A stretch of DNA of 64,000 nt, from assembly GCA_947085045.1 (NCBI GenBank), contig CAMTUU010000002.1, positions 186,001 through 250,000 on the forward strand, in the 5' to 3' direction. The notes beneath the pieces were generated by a model that worked only from the letters and a program-made list of their open reading frames with translations, did not search any database and was not told the DNA's origin. Of the stretch, positions 43,097 through 51,607 are shown piece by piece. The first letter of the stretch is position 1, and each line of letters opens with the position of its first letter. This stretch comes from Pseudolysinimonas_A sp947085045 (GTDB taxonomy: Bacteria; Actinomycetota; Actinomycetes; Actinomycetales; Microbacteriaceae). A program made the position numbers and the translations under genes.

Positions 43097-43600
43097 TCAG
43101 ACGCCGCAGGCTCCGGCGGGGCTCGAGCAGGCCGTCGTGACGGTGAACCAGACGAAGGCCGCGAAGGCGACGTAGCCGAATCCGGGCAACGCGAAGATCA
43201 TCGCCGAGATGGCCGGCCAGCCCGGCTTCTCGCGGCGGATCACGCCGACGATGCCGAAGACGAGGCCGAGGAAGCAGAGGATGCCGACGGGCGCGGCGGC
43301 GAGCTGCGCGGTGAGCGCCCACCACGGCGGACCCTGGAGGAAGGCATCCTGCGTCTGGAGGTAGCCGTAGATCACGGCGCCGGCGGCGGCGAGCGCGGCG
43401 AGCAGGATCAGGCCGAACCCGATCCAGCCGAAGACCGGGCGGCGCGGGCCGCGCGGCACGGCGACCGGCGGCGGCAGCACAGGCTGGGCGGCCGCAGGCT
43501 GATACGCAGCGGGCGCGATGACGACCGGCGGCGGCAGCGGGGTCGTGGGCGGAGGGGCCACGGGCGCGGGCGGCTGCGCGTCGCCGACGGGGATGCTCAC
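43097..43600 (-). CDS. Proline-rich small membrane protein
   Basis: A 167-residue protein with a cytoplasmic, Pro/Ala/Val-rich N-terminus (about 1-52) and three hydrophobic helices (about 56-82, 95-118 and 128-155). The pattern resembles the DUF4190-type proteins of actinobacteria, but assignment is tentative. The C-terminal end has two cysteines (TTACSSPAGACGV). It is divergent from the carboxypeptidase gene. Confidence 0.75.
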   Translation of the reverse strand: MSIPVGDAQPPAPVAPPPTTPLPPPVVIAPAAYQPAAAQPVLPPPVAVPRGPRRPVFGWIGFGLILLAALAAAGAVIYGYLQTQDAFLQGPPWWALTAQLAAAPVGILCFLGLVFGIVGVIRREKPGWPAISAMIFALPGFGYVAFAAFVWFTVTTACSSPAGACGV

Positions 43601-43673
43601 GTTCCGACCCTATTGCTCTCGCGCCGTGTTCGTCACAGACTCGACGATGTCTCGACTCGGATCAGGGAGCGTC

Positions 43674-45014
43674 ATGTCAGAGTCTCTTCGGCCGCCCGAC
43701 GGCGTGTCGCAGCTCACCGAGCTGATGCGCTACGAGCCGCCCGCCGACGCCGGTGCGCTGCCCGAGGAACCACGTCGGCCGCGCCGCCGTCGCCGCCGAG
43801 GCCTCGCCGCACTGATCGTCGCCGCCGTCCTGCTGGCCTCCGGCGGCGGATACTCCGCGTATGCGCTCACCGCCCCGGTCGGCGACGCGACCCTCGAGGC
43901 GGCTTCTCCGAACGTCGCGATTCCCGACGCGGCGGCGGTCGACATCCCGGGCGGCTCTTTCGCGGTCAGCGTCGCAGGCGCCGATGCGTACCTGGGTGAG
44001 ACGGCGAGCGACGTGTGGATGACCGGTGGCTCCAGCGACCCGCAGCCGATGGCCAGCATCAGCAAACTGGTGACCGCCCTGGTCGTCCTCGATGCGAAGC
44101 CCCTCGACGGCGTCGACGATGCCGGCCCGACGCTCACGTTCAACAGCGCCCAGACCCTGTACGACAAGTACTACCTGCTCGGCGCGACGGTCTTGAGGAT
44201 GCGGCCCGGCAGCACGATGTCGGAACGCGATGCCCTCGAAGCGATGCTGGTCGTCTCGGCGTCGAATTACGCCGAAGCCGTGTCGACGTGGGCCTACGGT
44301 TCGCAGAGCGCGTTCCTGCGCGCCGCGAACGCCTGGCTCGCCGCGAACGGGCTCACCGGCACGACCCTCGTCGAGCCGACCGGGATCGACCCGCGCAACG
44401 TCAGCACACCCGCCGACCTGATCGCGCTCGGCAAGATCGCGATGGCCACTCCGGTGATCGCGCAGATCGTCGGCATGCGCACCCTCGACGTGCCGAACAT
44501 CGACCCCGCGCCCAACACCAACGGGTTGCTCGGGGTCGACGGCATCACCGGGATCAAGACCGGCAACCTCGAGGAGTACGGCTCGAACCTGCTGTTCTCG
44601 TCGACCCTCGACGTCGGTCTCGGCGAGCCGCTCCAGGTCGTGGGCGTCGTGCTCGGCGGCGGCGACTCCCTCGACCAGAGCATCCGCGACTTCCTCGGCA
44701 GTCTGCGGGCGGGCTTCCACGTGGTGACCCTGGGCGAGAGCGGCGACCAGATCGGCACCTACACGACCGCGTGGGGAGATTCCGCCCGCATCCTGCTCGG
44801 TGAGGATGCCTCCATCCTCACCTGGTCGGACACCTCGGTCACCTCGTCGTTCGAGGCCCAGTCGCTGACGACCGGGTCGGACGGCGACGAGGTGGGCACC
44901 GTCACCTGGACCGTGGGCGACACCACCCTGACCGCGCCGCTCGTGCTCGACGGCGAGATCGAACCGCCGGATGCCTGGTGGCGACTCACGCACCCGTTCG
45001 AGCTCGGCGGATAG
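43674..45014 (+). CDS. D-alanyl-D-alanine carboxypeptidase (DacA/PBP5 family)
   Basis: A 446-residue penicillin-binding protein that trims cell-wall pentapeptides. An Arg-rich cytoplasmic segment (1-43) precedes one transmembrane anchor (about 44-66). The serine active site is complete: SISK (Ser128-Lys131), SASN (about 190) and KTG (near 299, IKTGN). The C-terminal 100 residues form an extra domain. ATG 43674 gives an intact anchor. It is encoded opposite the Pro-rich membrane protein. Confidence 0.92.
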   Translation: MSESLRPPDGVSQLTELMRYEPPADAGALPEEPRRPRRRRRRGLAALIVAAVLLASGGGYSAYALTAPVGDATLEAASPNVAIPDAAAVDIPGGSFAVSVAGADAYLGETASDVWMTGGSSDPQPMASISKLVTALVVLDAKPLDGVDDAGPTLTFNSAQTLYDKYYLLGATVLRMRPGSTMSERDALEAMLVVSASNYAEAVSTWAYGSQSAFLRAANAWLAANGLTGTTLVEPTGIDPRNVSTPADLIALGKIAMATPVIAQIVGMRTLDVPNIDPAPNTNGLLGVDGITGIKTGNLEEYGSNLLFSSTLDVGLGEPLQVVGVVLGGGDSLDQSIRDFLGSLRAGFHVVTLGESGDQIGTYTTAWGDSARILLGEDASILTWSDTSVTSSFEAQSLTTGSDGDEVGTVTWTVGDTTLTAPLVLDGEIEPPDAWWRLTHPFELGG

Positions 45015-45061
45015 CCGCGCAACCCCTACCTTTCGCGTCGTCGGGCGACGAAGGTCGAGTC

Positions 45062-45301
45062 ATGACCCCTGAAGACTCCGCTCCCCAAGAGCTTGTCGAC
45101 CCCGAAGCCCGCCGCGAAGAACTACTCCGTGCCGGAGGGTCGGTGCCCGCCGACGCGGCACCCCGCATCACGCTCAGCGAGGGCAGCGACGGCGCCACCC
45201 GCATCGACGTCGCCGACACCGCGGCCGTGCGGCCCGGCCCGCCGCACATGGACCTCGACGAGAGCACGACCCTCGACGGGGAGACCGCCGCCGAGGAGTG
45301 A
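45062..45301 (+). CDS. Small acidic hypothetical protein
   Basis: A 79-residue, strongly acidic and probably disordered protein with no known motif. The ATG at 45062 was chosen over an in-frame start inside the carboxypeptidase gene. A small hairpin (CGTCG / CGACG) lies in the leader. Its codon pattern matches neighbours, but no family is recognised. Confidence 0.6.
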   Translation: MTPEDSAPQELVDPEARREELLRAGGSVPADAAPRITLSEGSDGATRIDVADTAAVRPGPPHMDLDESTTLDGETAAEE

Positions 45302-45368
45302 GCCGATCGGGGGCGGCGGAGACGGAAAATCCCCGCGGCGACTCCGGTTAGACTCGGGGACGCATCAC

Positions 45369-45442
45369 GGGGATGTAGCTCAATGGTAGAGCCTCAGTCT
45401 TCCAAACTGATTACGCGGGTTCGATTCCCGTCATCCCCTCCA
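45369..45442 (+). tRNA. tRNA-Gly (anticodon TCC)
   Basis: The sequence folds as a cloverleaf with acceptor arms GGGGATG / CATCCCC, D-arm GCTCAATGGTAGAGC, anticodon loop with TCC in CTTCCAA, and T-arm GGGTTCGATTCCCG. The CCA end is encoded (45440-45442). Confidence 0.96.
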
Positions 45443-45450
45443 CGAAGCCG

Positions 45451-46590
45451 CTACCCGAGGGCCCGCTCGAGATCCGCGATCAGATCATCGACGTTCTCGA
45501 TCCCGACCGAGAGTCGCAGCAGGTCGGGGGGCACCGGCGACCCGGCTCCCTCAACCGAGGACCGGTGCTCGATGAGGCTCTCCACTCCGCCGAGCGAGGT
45601 GGCGCGCTTCCACAGTTTCGTGGTCGCGGCGACGGCGATCGCGGCATCCTCTCCCCCGGCGACGCGGATCGACAGCATGCCGCCGAACCCGCCGGTCATC
45701 TGACGCGCCGCGATCTCGTGCCCGTGCGCACCCGTCAGCCCGGGATACAGCACCTCGGCGATGCGGTCGTGGCGCGAGAAGTGCTCGGCGATCCGCTGGG
45801 CCGACGCACTCGCGGTGCGCACGCGGAGGAAGAGGGTGCGCATCCCGCGCAGCAGCAGCCACGACTCCATCGAGCCGAGCGTGCCGCCGATCTGCGCCCG
45901 CACTCCGCGCAGGCGCTGCCAGTGCTCGTTGTCGCCGCGGGTGGTGACCGATCCGGCGGTGAGGTCGGAGTGACCGTTGAGGTACTTCGTCGCCGAGTGC
46001 ATCACCAGGTCGGCGCCGTGGTCGAGCGGTTGCGACAGCACCGGGGTCGCCGCGGTCGAGTCGACGGCGAGCAGGGCGCCGGCGGCGTGCGCGATCTGCG
46101 CCGTCGTGGCGATGTCGGTGATCGTCCAGAGCGGGTTGGCGGGAGTCTCGACCCACACCAGCTTCGTCGACCCGCTCCGGATGGCGGCCTGCACCATCGC
46201 CGCATCGGTCATGTCGATCAACTCGACGTCGAGGCCCCAGGAGGCGGCGAACCCGGTCAGCCAGTTGCGCAGGCTCCAGTACATGACCGCCGGCGCGAGC
46301 ACGTGGTCGCCGGGGTGCAGGGCCTGGAACACCGCCGTCGCCGCCGCCATCCCGCTGGCGAACAGCAGCGTCTGGTGACCGTGCTCGAGTTCGGTGATCA
46401 ACGCCTCGGGCTGATCGAAGGCCGGGTTCTGGTCGCGCATGTAGACCCGGCCGGAGCGGTATCCGTTGTCGGCGTCTCGCAGATGGGTACTGGAGAGGTG
46501 CAGGGGCGGGCTGATCGCGCGGGTGGCCTCGTCGACCCAGCCCAGTCCCTGCGCGGTCAGACTCTCGGGATGGAACTCTTCGGCGGCCAT
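45451..46590 (-). CDS. PLP-dependent Cys/Met metabolism enzyme (cystathionine gamma-lyase/synthase type)
   Basis: A 379-residue enzyme of the Cys/Met metabolism PLP family. The PLP-binding lysine is Lys202 in HSATKYLNGHSD, and the Asp that contacts the cofactor ring lies in LLAVDST. The family includes cystathionine gamma-synthase, gamma-lyase and methionine gamma-lyase, and the exact reaction cannot be fixed here. ATG 46590 begins MAAEEFHPESL; the open frame upstream is not homologous. It diverges from the esterase gene. Confidence 0.9.
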   Translation of the reverse strand: MAAEEFHPESLTAQGLGWVDEATRAISPPLHLSSTHLRDADNGYRSGRVYMRDQNPAFDQPEALITELEHGHQTLLFASGMAAATAVFQALHPGDHVLAPAVMYWSLRNWLTGFAASWGLDVELIDMTDAAMVQAAIRSGSTKLVWVETPANPLWTITDIATTAQIAHAAGALLAVDSTAATPVLSQPLDHGADLVMHSATKYLNGHSDLTAGSVTTRGDNEHWQRLRGVRAQIGGTLGSMESWLLLRGMRTLFLRVRTASASAQRIAEHFSRHDRIAEVLYPGLTGAHGHEIAARQMTGGFGGMLSIRVAGGEDAAIAVAATTKLWKRATSLGGVESLIEHRSSVEGAGSPVPPDLLRLSVGIENVDDLIADLERALG

Positions 46591-46671
46591 TGCTCGAGTT
46601 TCGCAGGTCGGCCGCAACGGGCGCTGCCGACGATCAGCCGGCTCCCGGCCGCGGGGGGCTACGGTGACCGC

Positions 46672-47724
46672 GTGGGGGACACGAACGAAGCCGTTGCGGC
46701 GAGCGCCGCCGACGTTGCACCCGCGAAGCGACGCTTCAGCACGCGAGCCCGCGTCACCACGCTCGCGCTCGTGGTCGCGCTCGTCGCGACGCCGTTCGTC
46801 GTCAACGAACTGACGCCCGGGCCGCTCGCCTCGGTCCTCCGCGCCCTGAACGGATCGGTCGAGAACGCAGTGGTGCTCGGGCCGTACGCCGACAGCGTCG
46901 AGGGCGTCGAGTCGAGCGACGTGATCGAGATCCCGGTCGACCAGGCTCCCGACGCGCGGGTGACGATCTTCCGACCGGGCGAGAGCAGCGAGACCGCGCG
47001 CCCCGTCGTCCTCCTCGTCCATGGCGGCGGCTGGATCCTCGGCTCGGCGGGTCAGGTGGCGGACTACGCGCGGCTGCTCGCGTCGGAGGGTTTCGTGGTC
47101 GCGAACCTGGAGTATTCGCTCGCCCCCGAGAATCCCTACCCGACGCCGGTTCGGCAGACCGCCGCCGCGCTCGAGTACCTGAACGAGAACGCCGCCCAGT
47201 TCGGGGGCGATCCGTCGGAGCTGTTCATCGCGGGCAACTCCGCGGGCGCGCAGGTCGTGAGCCAGGTCGCCGCCCTGGCCACCGACGACGAGTTCGCGCG
47301 CGCGGTCGGTGTCGCGGTCGACGTTCCCGCGGCGGCTCTTCGCGGCGTCATCCTGTTCTCGGGGCCCTACGACTTCGACACGATGGAGGCCACGCGGTTC
47401 CCCGGATTCCGCACTTTCGCGTGGGCGTACCTGGGGCAGAAGGACTACGAGAACTTCGCGCGGATCGATGAACTCTCGACCGCTCGCAGCGCGACCGGTG
47501 ACTACCCCCCGACGTACCTCACGACCGGCGACGGCGACCCGCTCGAGTCGCAGACGTACGAGCTGGACGCCGTGCTGCGTGCGCTGGGTGTGGAGGTGAC
47601 GAGCAGGTATTGGACCGGCAGCGGCCTCGGCCTGCCGCACGACTACGTCTACGACCTGCGGACGGATGCCGCGCAGACGTCGTTGGCCGACGTCGTCGAA
47701 TTCATCCGCGCGAAGGCGGGCTAG
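46672..47724 (+). CDS. Alpha/beta-hydrolase esterase, membrane-anchored
   Basis: A 350-residue hydrolase of the hormone-sensitive-lipase-like group. A cytoplasmic N-terminal segment precedes one transmembrane helix (about 27-46). The oxyanion motif HGGGW is at 117-121, the nucleophile Ser190 in GNSAG, a likely Asp in GDGDPLES (about 290) and His in LPHDY (about 325). GTG 46672 lies six bases after TACGGT, consistent with a leaderless transcript. Its 3' end overlaps the convergent ppk2 gene by 23 bp. Confidence 0.87.
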   Translation: MGDTNEAVAASAADVAPAKRRFSTRARVTTLALVVALVATPFVVNELTPGPLASVLRALNGSVENAVVLGPYADSVEGVESSDVIEIPVDQAPDARVTIFRPGESSETARPVVLLVHGGGWILGSAGQVADYARLLASEGFVVANLEYSLAPENPYPTPVRQTAAALEYLNENAAQFGGDPSELFIAGNSAGAQVVSQVAALATDDEFARAVGVAVDVPAAALRGVILFSGPYDFDTMEATRFPGFRTFAWAYLGQKDYENFARIDELSTARSATGDYPPTYLTTGDGDPLESQTYELDAVLRALGVEVTSRYWTGSGLGLPHDYVYDLRTDAAQTSLADVVEFIRAKAG

Positions 47725-48550
47725 CTGCCGACACCGTGTCGCGGAAGACGAGTGCGGCGGCGTGATCCGGCACGAAGCGCTGATCTTCGACGGGCGGCCG
47801 CACGTAGTCGACGGCCTCCGGCCTGTCGGGCAGTTTCACCTTCTCCGGCTTCGTCTTCTCGTACGGAACCTGCGACAGCAGATGGTGGATGGCGTTGAGC
47901 CGCGCCGCGCGCTTGTCGTCGCTGTCGATCGTCCACCAGGGTGCGTACTCGGTGTCGGTCGCCGCGATCATCGCGTCCTTCGCCCGGGAGTAGTCCTCCC
48001 AGCGGGTGATCGACTCGAGGTCGGTCGGTGACAGCTTCCACCGTCGCACCGGATCGTTCCGCCGGCGCCGGAAGCGGCGCTGCTGCTCTTTGTCCGACAC
48101 CGAGAACCAGTACTTGATGAGGATGATGCCGTCGTCGACGAGCAGCTTCTCGACCACCGGTGCCTGCGCGAGGAACCGCACGTACTCCTCTTCGGTGGTG
48201 TAGCCCATCACGTGTTCGACGCCCGCCCGGTTGTACCAGGACCGGTCGAACAGCACGATCTCTCCGGATGTCGGCATCCTCTCGAGATGGCGCTGGAAGT
48301 ACCACTGGCCCCTCTCGCGCTCGCTCGGAACCGGCAGCGCGACGACCCGGGCCGCCCGCGGATTGAGGTACTGGATGATGCGCTTGATCGCCCCGCCCTT
48401 GCCGGCGGCGTCGCGACCCTCGAAGAGCACGACGACCCGCGTACCCGACGCGATGATCCACTGCTGCATCTCGACCAGCTGGATCTGCAGGCGCGCGAGC
48501 TCCTTCTCGTAGGCGGCCTTCGGCATCCGTCGGGTGTCGGCGTGGGGCAT
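47702..48550 (-). CDS. ppk2: Polyphosphate kinase 2
   Basis: A 282-residue PPK2-family kinase that uses polyphosphate to phosphorylate nucleotides. Walker A is FEGRDAAGKGGAIKR, the lid/Walker B region DRSWYNRAGVEHVMG, and the RRRR segment is the polyphosphate-binding lid. Size is normal for class I enzymes. Its direction of reaction (GDP or ADP phosphorylation) is not readable. It converges on the esterase gene. Confidence 0.93.
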   Translation of the reverse strand: MPHADTRRMPKAAYEKELARLQIQLVEMQQWIIASGTRVVVLFEGRDAAGKGGAIKRIIQYLNPRAARVVALPVPSERERGQWYFQRHLERMPTSGEIVLFDRSWYNRAGVEHVMGYTTEEEYVRFLAQAPVVEKLLVDDGIILIKYWFSVSDKEQQRRFRRRRNDPVRRWKLSPTDLESITRWEDYSRAKDAMIAATDTEYAPWWTIDSDDKRAARLNAIHHLLSQVPYEKTKPEKVKLPDRPEAVDYVRPPVEDQRFVPDHAAALVFRDTVSAASPPSRG

Positions 48551-48599
48551 GCGGCGACGCTAGACCCGCCGCAGGCGTTCCGGTGCGGGGTTGACAGGC

Positions 48600-49241
48600 T
48601 CAGGCGCGGGCGGCGTCGACCCGTCCGCGCTGCCGGAGGTTGCCGAGCGCCCAGACCAGCACGGCGAGCACCATGAACGCGACGAGCAGGACGAGACACC
48701 ACAGCGCGACACCGCCGTAGCCGCCCTGCGCGTCGGGGTTGTAGAACGGATACGGGTAGAACCCGCTGATCGCCCCGCGCACGATCGAGAAGATCGAGTA
48801 GGCGGCGGGCCAGATCATCCACCACAGGGTGATGCTGAACGGCAGCCTGCGCTTCGGGGCCCAGAGGAACCAGTCGAGCACCCCGGCGAGCGGGACGACC
48901 ATGTGCACGATCAGGTTCACCCACGGCACGAGGTCGCCGAGGTCGGTGTCGGCGAGCACCGTGTTGAAGACGACGCCGACGAAAGCGATGTAGACCGTGG
49001 CCGCACCGCGGATGGCGACATCGGATGCCGACGGATCGGTGCGGCCGCGGATGAGCCGGATCGCGCCGATGATGAACACGATCGAGATCATGATGTTCGA
49101 CAGGTTCGTGAAGTACACGAAGAAGTTGACGACGTCGAACCCCTTCGGAATGTGGACCGTGAAGAGCTGGAAGCCCACCGCGAACAGTGAGAGAGCCGCG
49201 AAGACGAGGCGGAAGACGATGGCGGCCACGCGAGAGGTCAT
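48600..49241 (-). CDS. Pr6Pr family membrane protein
   Basis: A 213-residue six-helix membrane protein of the Pr6Pr (FAR-17a/AIG1-like) type, with the central VVPLAGVLDWFLWAPKRRLPF and a C-terminal Arg-rich tail. Function unknown. ATG 49241 lies six bases after TAGGTT (49248-49253), a leaderless promoter. Confidence 0.8.
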   Translation of the reverse strand: MTSRVAAIVFRLVFAALSLFAVGFQLFTVHIPKGFDVVNFFVYFTNLSNIMISIVFIIGAIRLIRGRTDPSASDVAIRGAATVYIAFVGVVFNTVLADTDLGDLVPWVNLIVHMVVPLAGVLDWFLWAPKRRLPFSITLWWMIWPAAYSIFSIVRGAISGFYPYPFYNPDAQGGYGGVALWCLVLLVAFMVLAVLVWALGNLRQRGRVDAARA

Positions 49242-49275
49242 GGCGACAACCTAGCGAAGCCCGGATTAGACGCGG

Positions 49276-49596
49276 TCAGTTCGCGCCCAGTTCGATCAAC
49301 AGCACGCCGCCGACGATGAGCGCGACCCCGAGCGCCATCAGCCCGGTGAACGGGTGCTTGAAGATCACCTTGCCGAGGATCGCGGTGAGCGCGACACCGG
49401 CGGCCGTCCAGATGCCGTACGCGACTCCGAGCGGCATGCCCGAGCTCAGCGAGAACGACAGCGCCGTGAACGCGACGAGGTAGCCGGCGCCGACGAGCAG
49501 ATACCAGCGCCACGACCCCTTCACCGCGGCCTGCAGGGCGAGGGTCGCAGTGACCTCGGTGAGGATCGCGGCGATCAGGAAGACCCAGGCGATCAC
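49276..49596 (-). CDS. SMR family efflux protein, second of a pair
   Basis: A 106-residue, four-helix small multidrug resistance protein. The membrane Glu14, essential in EmrE, is conserved (ILTEVTATLAL), and GVAYGIWTAAG is the family signature in helix 3. GTG 49596 overlaps the stop of the other SMR gene (GTGA). Paired SMR proteins, as in EbrAB or YkkCD, form heterodimers and this arrangement fits that. Confidence 0.9.
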   Translation of the reverse strand: MIAWVFLIAAILTEVTATLALQAAVKGSWRWYLLVGAGYLVAFTALSFSLSSGMPLGVAYGIWTAAGVALTAILGKVIFKHPFTGLMALGVALIVGGVLLIELGAN

Positions 49597-49940
49597 GACG
49601 ACACCGCCTGCTTCTTCCGCGCGCGACCCGAGCCGATCTCGACGCACAGCACGCCCGCGATGACGAGCGCCATGCCGGCGACCATGAGCGGCGTGAGCGG
49701 CTCCCCGAAGATCACCGCGGACAGCAGCGCGGTGAGCGCCACACCGCAGGCGCCCCAGATCCCGTAGGCGACGCCGATCGGGATGCCGGCGCGCAGCACC
49801 AGGGTCAGCAGCACGAACGCCGATCCGTAGCCGACGAGCACCACCGCGTAGAGCATGGGTTCGTCGAGTGCGCCTTTCAGCGACAGCGACCCCGCCACCT
49901 CGGTGATGATCGCCCCGGCGAGCAGCAGCCACTTCAGCAC
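49593..49940 (-). CDS. SMR family efflux protein, first of a pair
   Basis: A 115-residue, four-helix small multidrug resistance protein with conserved Glu14 (IITEVAGSLSL) and GVAYGIWGACG. A basic C-terminal tail is longer than in its partner. GTG 49940 lies six bases after TAGGCT (49947-49952). It is translationally coupled to the second SMR gene. The pair probably exports cationic compounds or guanidinium-type metabolites. Confidence 0.9.
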   Translation of the reverse strand: MLKWLLLAGAIITEVAGSLSLKGALDEPMLYAVVLVGYGSAFVLLTLVLRAGIPIGVAYGIWGACGVALTALLSAVIFGEPLTPLMVAGMALVIAGVLCVEIGSGRARKKQAVSS

Positions 49941-50003
49941 GTGGCGAGCCTAGGCGACCCTCCGGCTGCCGACTCACGGGGCGAGCACGTGAGGCCGCGT
50001 GGG

Positions 50004-50354
50004 TCAGGCCGTGCTGAGCAGGCGGGCGACGGAGTCGAGCGATCCGGGGACGAGTCGGTAGTACGCCCACGATCCGCGCTTCGAGCGCGTCAGGAAGCCG
50101 GCATCCATGAGCACTTTGAGATGATGCGAGACGGTCGGCTGGGAGAGCCCGAGCGGGTCTTGGAGGTCGCACACGCAGACCTCCTGGTCATCGTCCGCGG
50201 CCACGATCGAGACGATGCGCAGTCGCGCAGGATCGGCGAGGGCCTTCAGGGAACGCGAGACGGTCTCGGCGTCCTGCTCGGAGATCGCCGCGCGGGTGAT
50301 CGGACCGCAGCGCGCGGCGATCTCCCGGAGGGGGAGTAGTTCGGCGGCCGGCAT
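50004..50354 (-). CDS. arsR: ArsR-family metalloregulator
   Basis: A 116-residue winged-helix repressor. The arsenic-sensing motif EVCVCDL is present in the recognition region, and SQPTVSHHLKVL is the DNA-recognition helix. ATG 50354 gives the usual ArsR length. It diverges from arsC, with an 11-bp palindrome between them, and probably represses both genes until arsenite binds. Confidence 0.9.
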   Translation of the reverse strand: MPAAELLPLREIAARCGPITRAAISEQDAETVSRSLKALADPARLRIVSIVAADDDQEVCVCDLQDPLGLSQPTVSHHLKVLMDAGFLTRSKRGSWAYYRLVPGSLDSVARLLSTA

Positions 50355-50370
50355 GACCGCATCCTGGCAC

Positions 50371-50394
50371 GCATATTGACGAGCGTCGATATGC
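50371..50394. promoter_or_regulatory. ArsR operator palindrome
   Basis: GCATATTGACG and CGTCGATATGC (50371-50381 and 50384-50394) form an 11-bp inverted repeat with one mismatch and a two-base centre. It lies 16 bp upstream of the arsR start and is in the usual form and position of an ArsR operator. Confidence 0.75.
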
Positions 50395-50442
50395 TGTCCC
50401 CACTCAACCCATCGACATCCATCAATCCGATCGGACGGGTCC

Positions 50443-50859
50443 GTGGCCGAGAAGCCGACAGTCCTCTTCGTCTGCGTGCACAACGCGGGCCGCTCCCAGA
50501 TGGCCGCCGGCTATCTGCAGGCCCTCGCCGGCGACCGCGTGACGGTGCTCGCCGCCGGCAGCGAGCCCGCGGATCGGATCAATCACGTCGCCGTCGCCGC
50601 GATGGCCGAAGCGGGCATCGACATCGCCGCCAACGCCCCGAAGATCCTCACGACGGATGCCGTGCGCGACTCCGACGTCGTTATCACGATGGGATGCGGC
50701 GACAGCTGCCCGATCTTCCCCGGGAAGCGCTACGAGGACTGGGAGCTCGACGACCCGGCGGGGCAGGACCTCGCACACGTGCGGCCCATCCGCGACGACA
50801 TCAAGCGCCGCATCGAGAACCTGCTCGCCGAGATCCTCCCGGCCGGGGCCCCGGGATGA
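50443..50859 (+). CDS. arsC: Arsenate reductase (LMW phosphatase fold)
   Basis: A 138-residue arsenate reductase of the low-molecular-weight phosphatase fold. The P-loop CVHNAGRS has the nucleophile Cys11 and Arg17. Further cysteines are at about 85 and 89 (MGCGDSCP), four residues apart rather than seven as in the thioredoxin-linked enzyme of S. aureus; this form resembles mycothiol-linked actinobacterial enzymes. GTG 50443. No arsenite pump gene is next to it, so export depends on a gene elsewhere. Confidence 0.9.
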   Translation: MAEKPTVLFVCVHNAGRSQMAAGYLQALAGDRVTVLAAGSEPADRINHVAVAAMAEAGIDIAANAPKILTTDAVRDSDVVITMGCGDSCPIFPGKRYEDWELDDPAGQDLAHVRPIRDDIKRRIENLLAEILPAGAPG

Positions 50860-50910
50860 CGACCGTGGAGGCGGAGCCGGCGACCGACCCTCGCAACGAC
50901 CCCCGCCGGA

Positions 50911-51558
50911 TCAGCGCTGCAGCCAGGCGACGACCGCGAGCACGCGGCGATGGTCGATGCCGGAGTCCTCGAGCGCGAGCTTGCCGAAGATCGAGGTGAC
51001 GTTCTTCTCCACCGCGCCCACGCCGATGTACAGCGACTCGGCGATCGCCGCGTTGGTTCGACCCTCCGCCATCAGCTGCAGCACCTCGCGTTCCCGAGGC
51101 GTCAGCGTCGTCAACGGATCGTGACGCCGGCCGATCAGCTGTGCGACCACCTCCGGGTCGAGCACGGTGCCGCCGTCGGCGATCCGGTCGATCGCATCCA
51201 CGAGCTCCTCGAGCGAGGCCACGCGGTCCTTCAGCAGGTAGCCGACGCCGCCGCTGCCGGCGCCGAGCAGCTCCTGCGCGTAGGCGACCTCGACGTACTG
51301 CGACAGCAGCAGGATGCCGGTGCGCGGCACCAGCGACCGCAACCGGATGGCGGCGCGCACGCCCTCATCCCGGAACGTCGGCGGCATCCGCACGTCGAGC
51401 ACCGCGAGGTCGGGGGCCAGCGCCTTCACCTCGACGAGGAGCGAGTCGGCGTCGCCGAAAGACCCCACCACCTCGTGCCCCGCCTCGATCAGCACCCGCA
51501 CGAGTCCTTCGCGCAGCAGCACCGAGTCGTCGGCGACGACCACCCGCAATCCGCTCAC
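50911..51558 (-). CDS. LuxR/NarL-type response regulator
   Basis: A 215-residue two-component regulator. The receiver domain has the acidic pair Asp10-Asp11 and the phospho-acceptor Asp55 (LAVLDVRMP). The C-terminal LuxR helix-turn-helix contains LTPREREVLQLMAEGRTNAAIAESL. The sensor kinase gene lies 49 bp upstream on the same strand. Regulated genes are unknown. Confidence 0.93.
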   Translation of the reverse strand: MSGLRVVVADDSVLLREGLVRVLIEAGHEVVGSFGDADSLLVEVKALAPDLAVLDVRMPPTFRDEGVRAAIRLRSLVPRTGILLLSQYVEVAYAQELLGAGSGGVGYLLKDRVASLEELVDAIDRIADGGTVLDPEVVAQLIGRRHDPLTTLTPREREVLQLMAEGRTNAAIAESLYIGVGAVEKNVTSIFGKLALEDSGIDHRRVLAVVAWLQR

Positions 51559-51607
51559 CAGGTCATTCTCCCTTCCCGGGGTTTCGATACACCCGCTGCT
51601 CGGTCAC

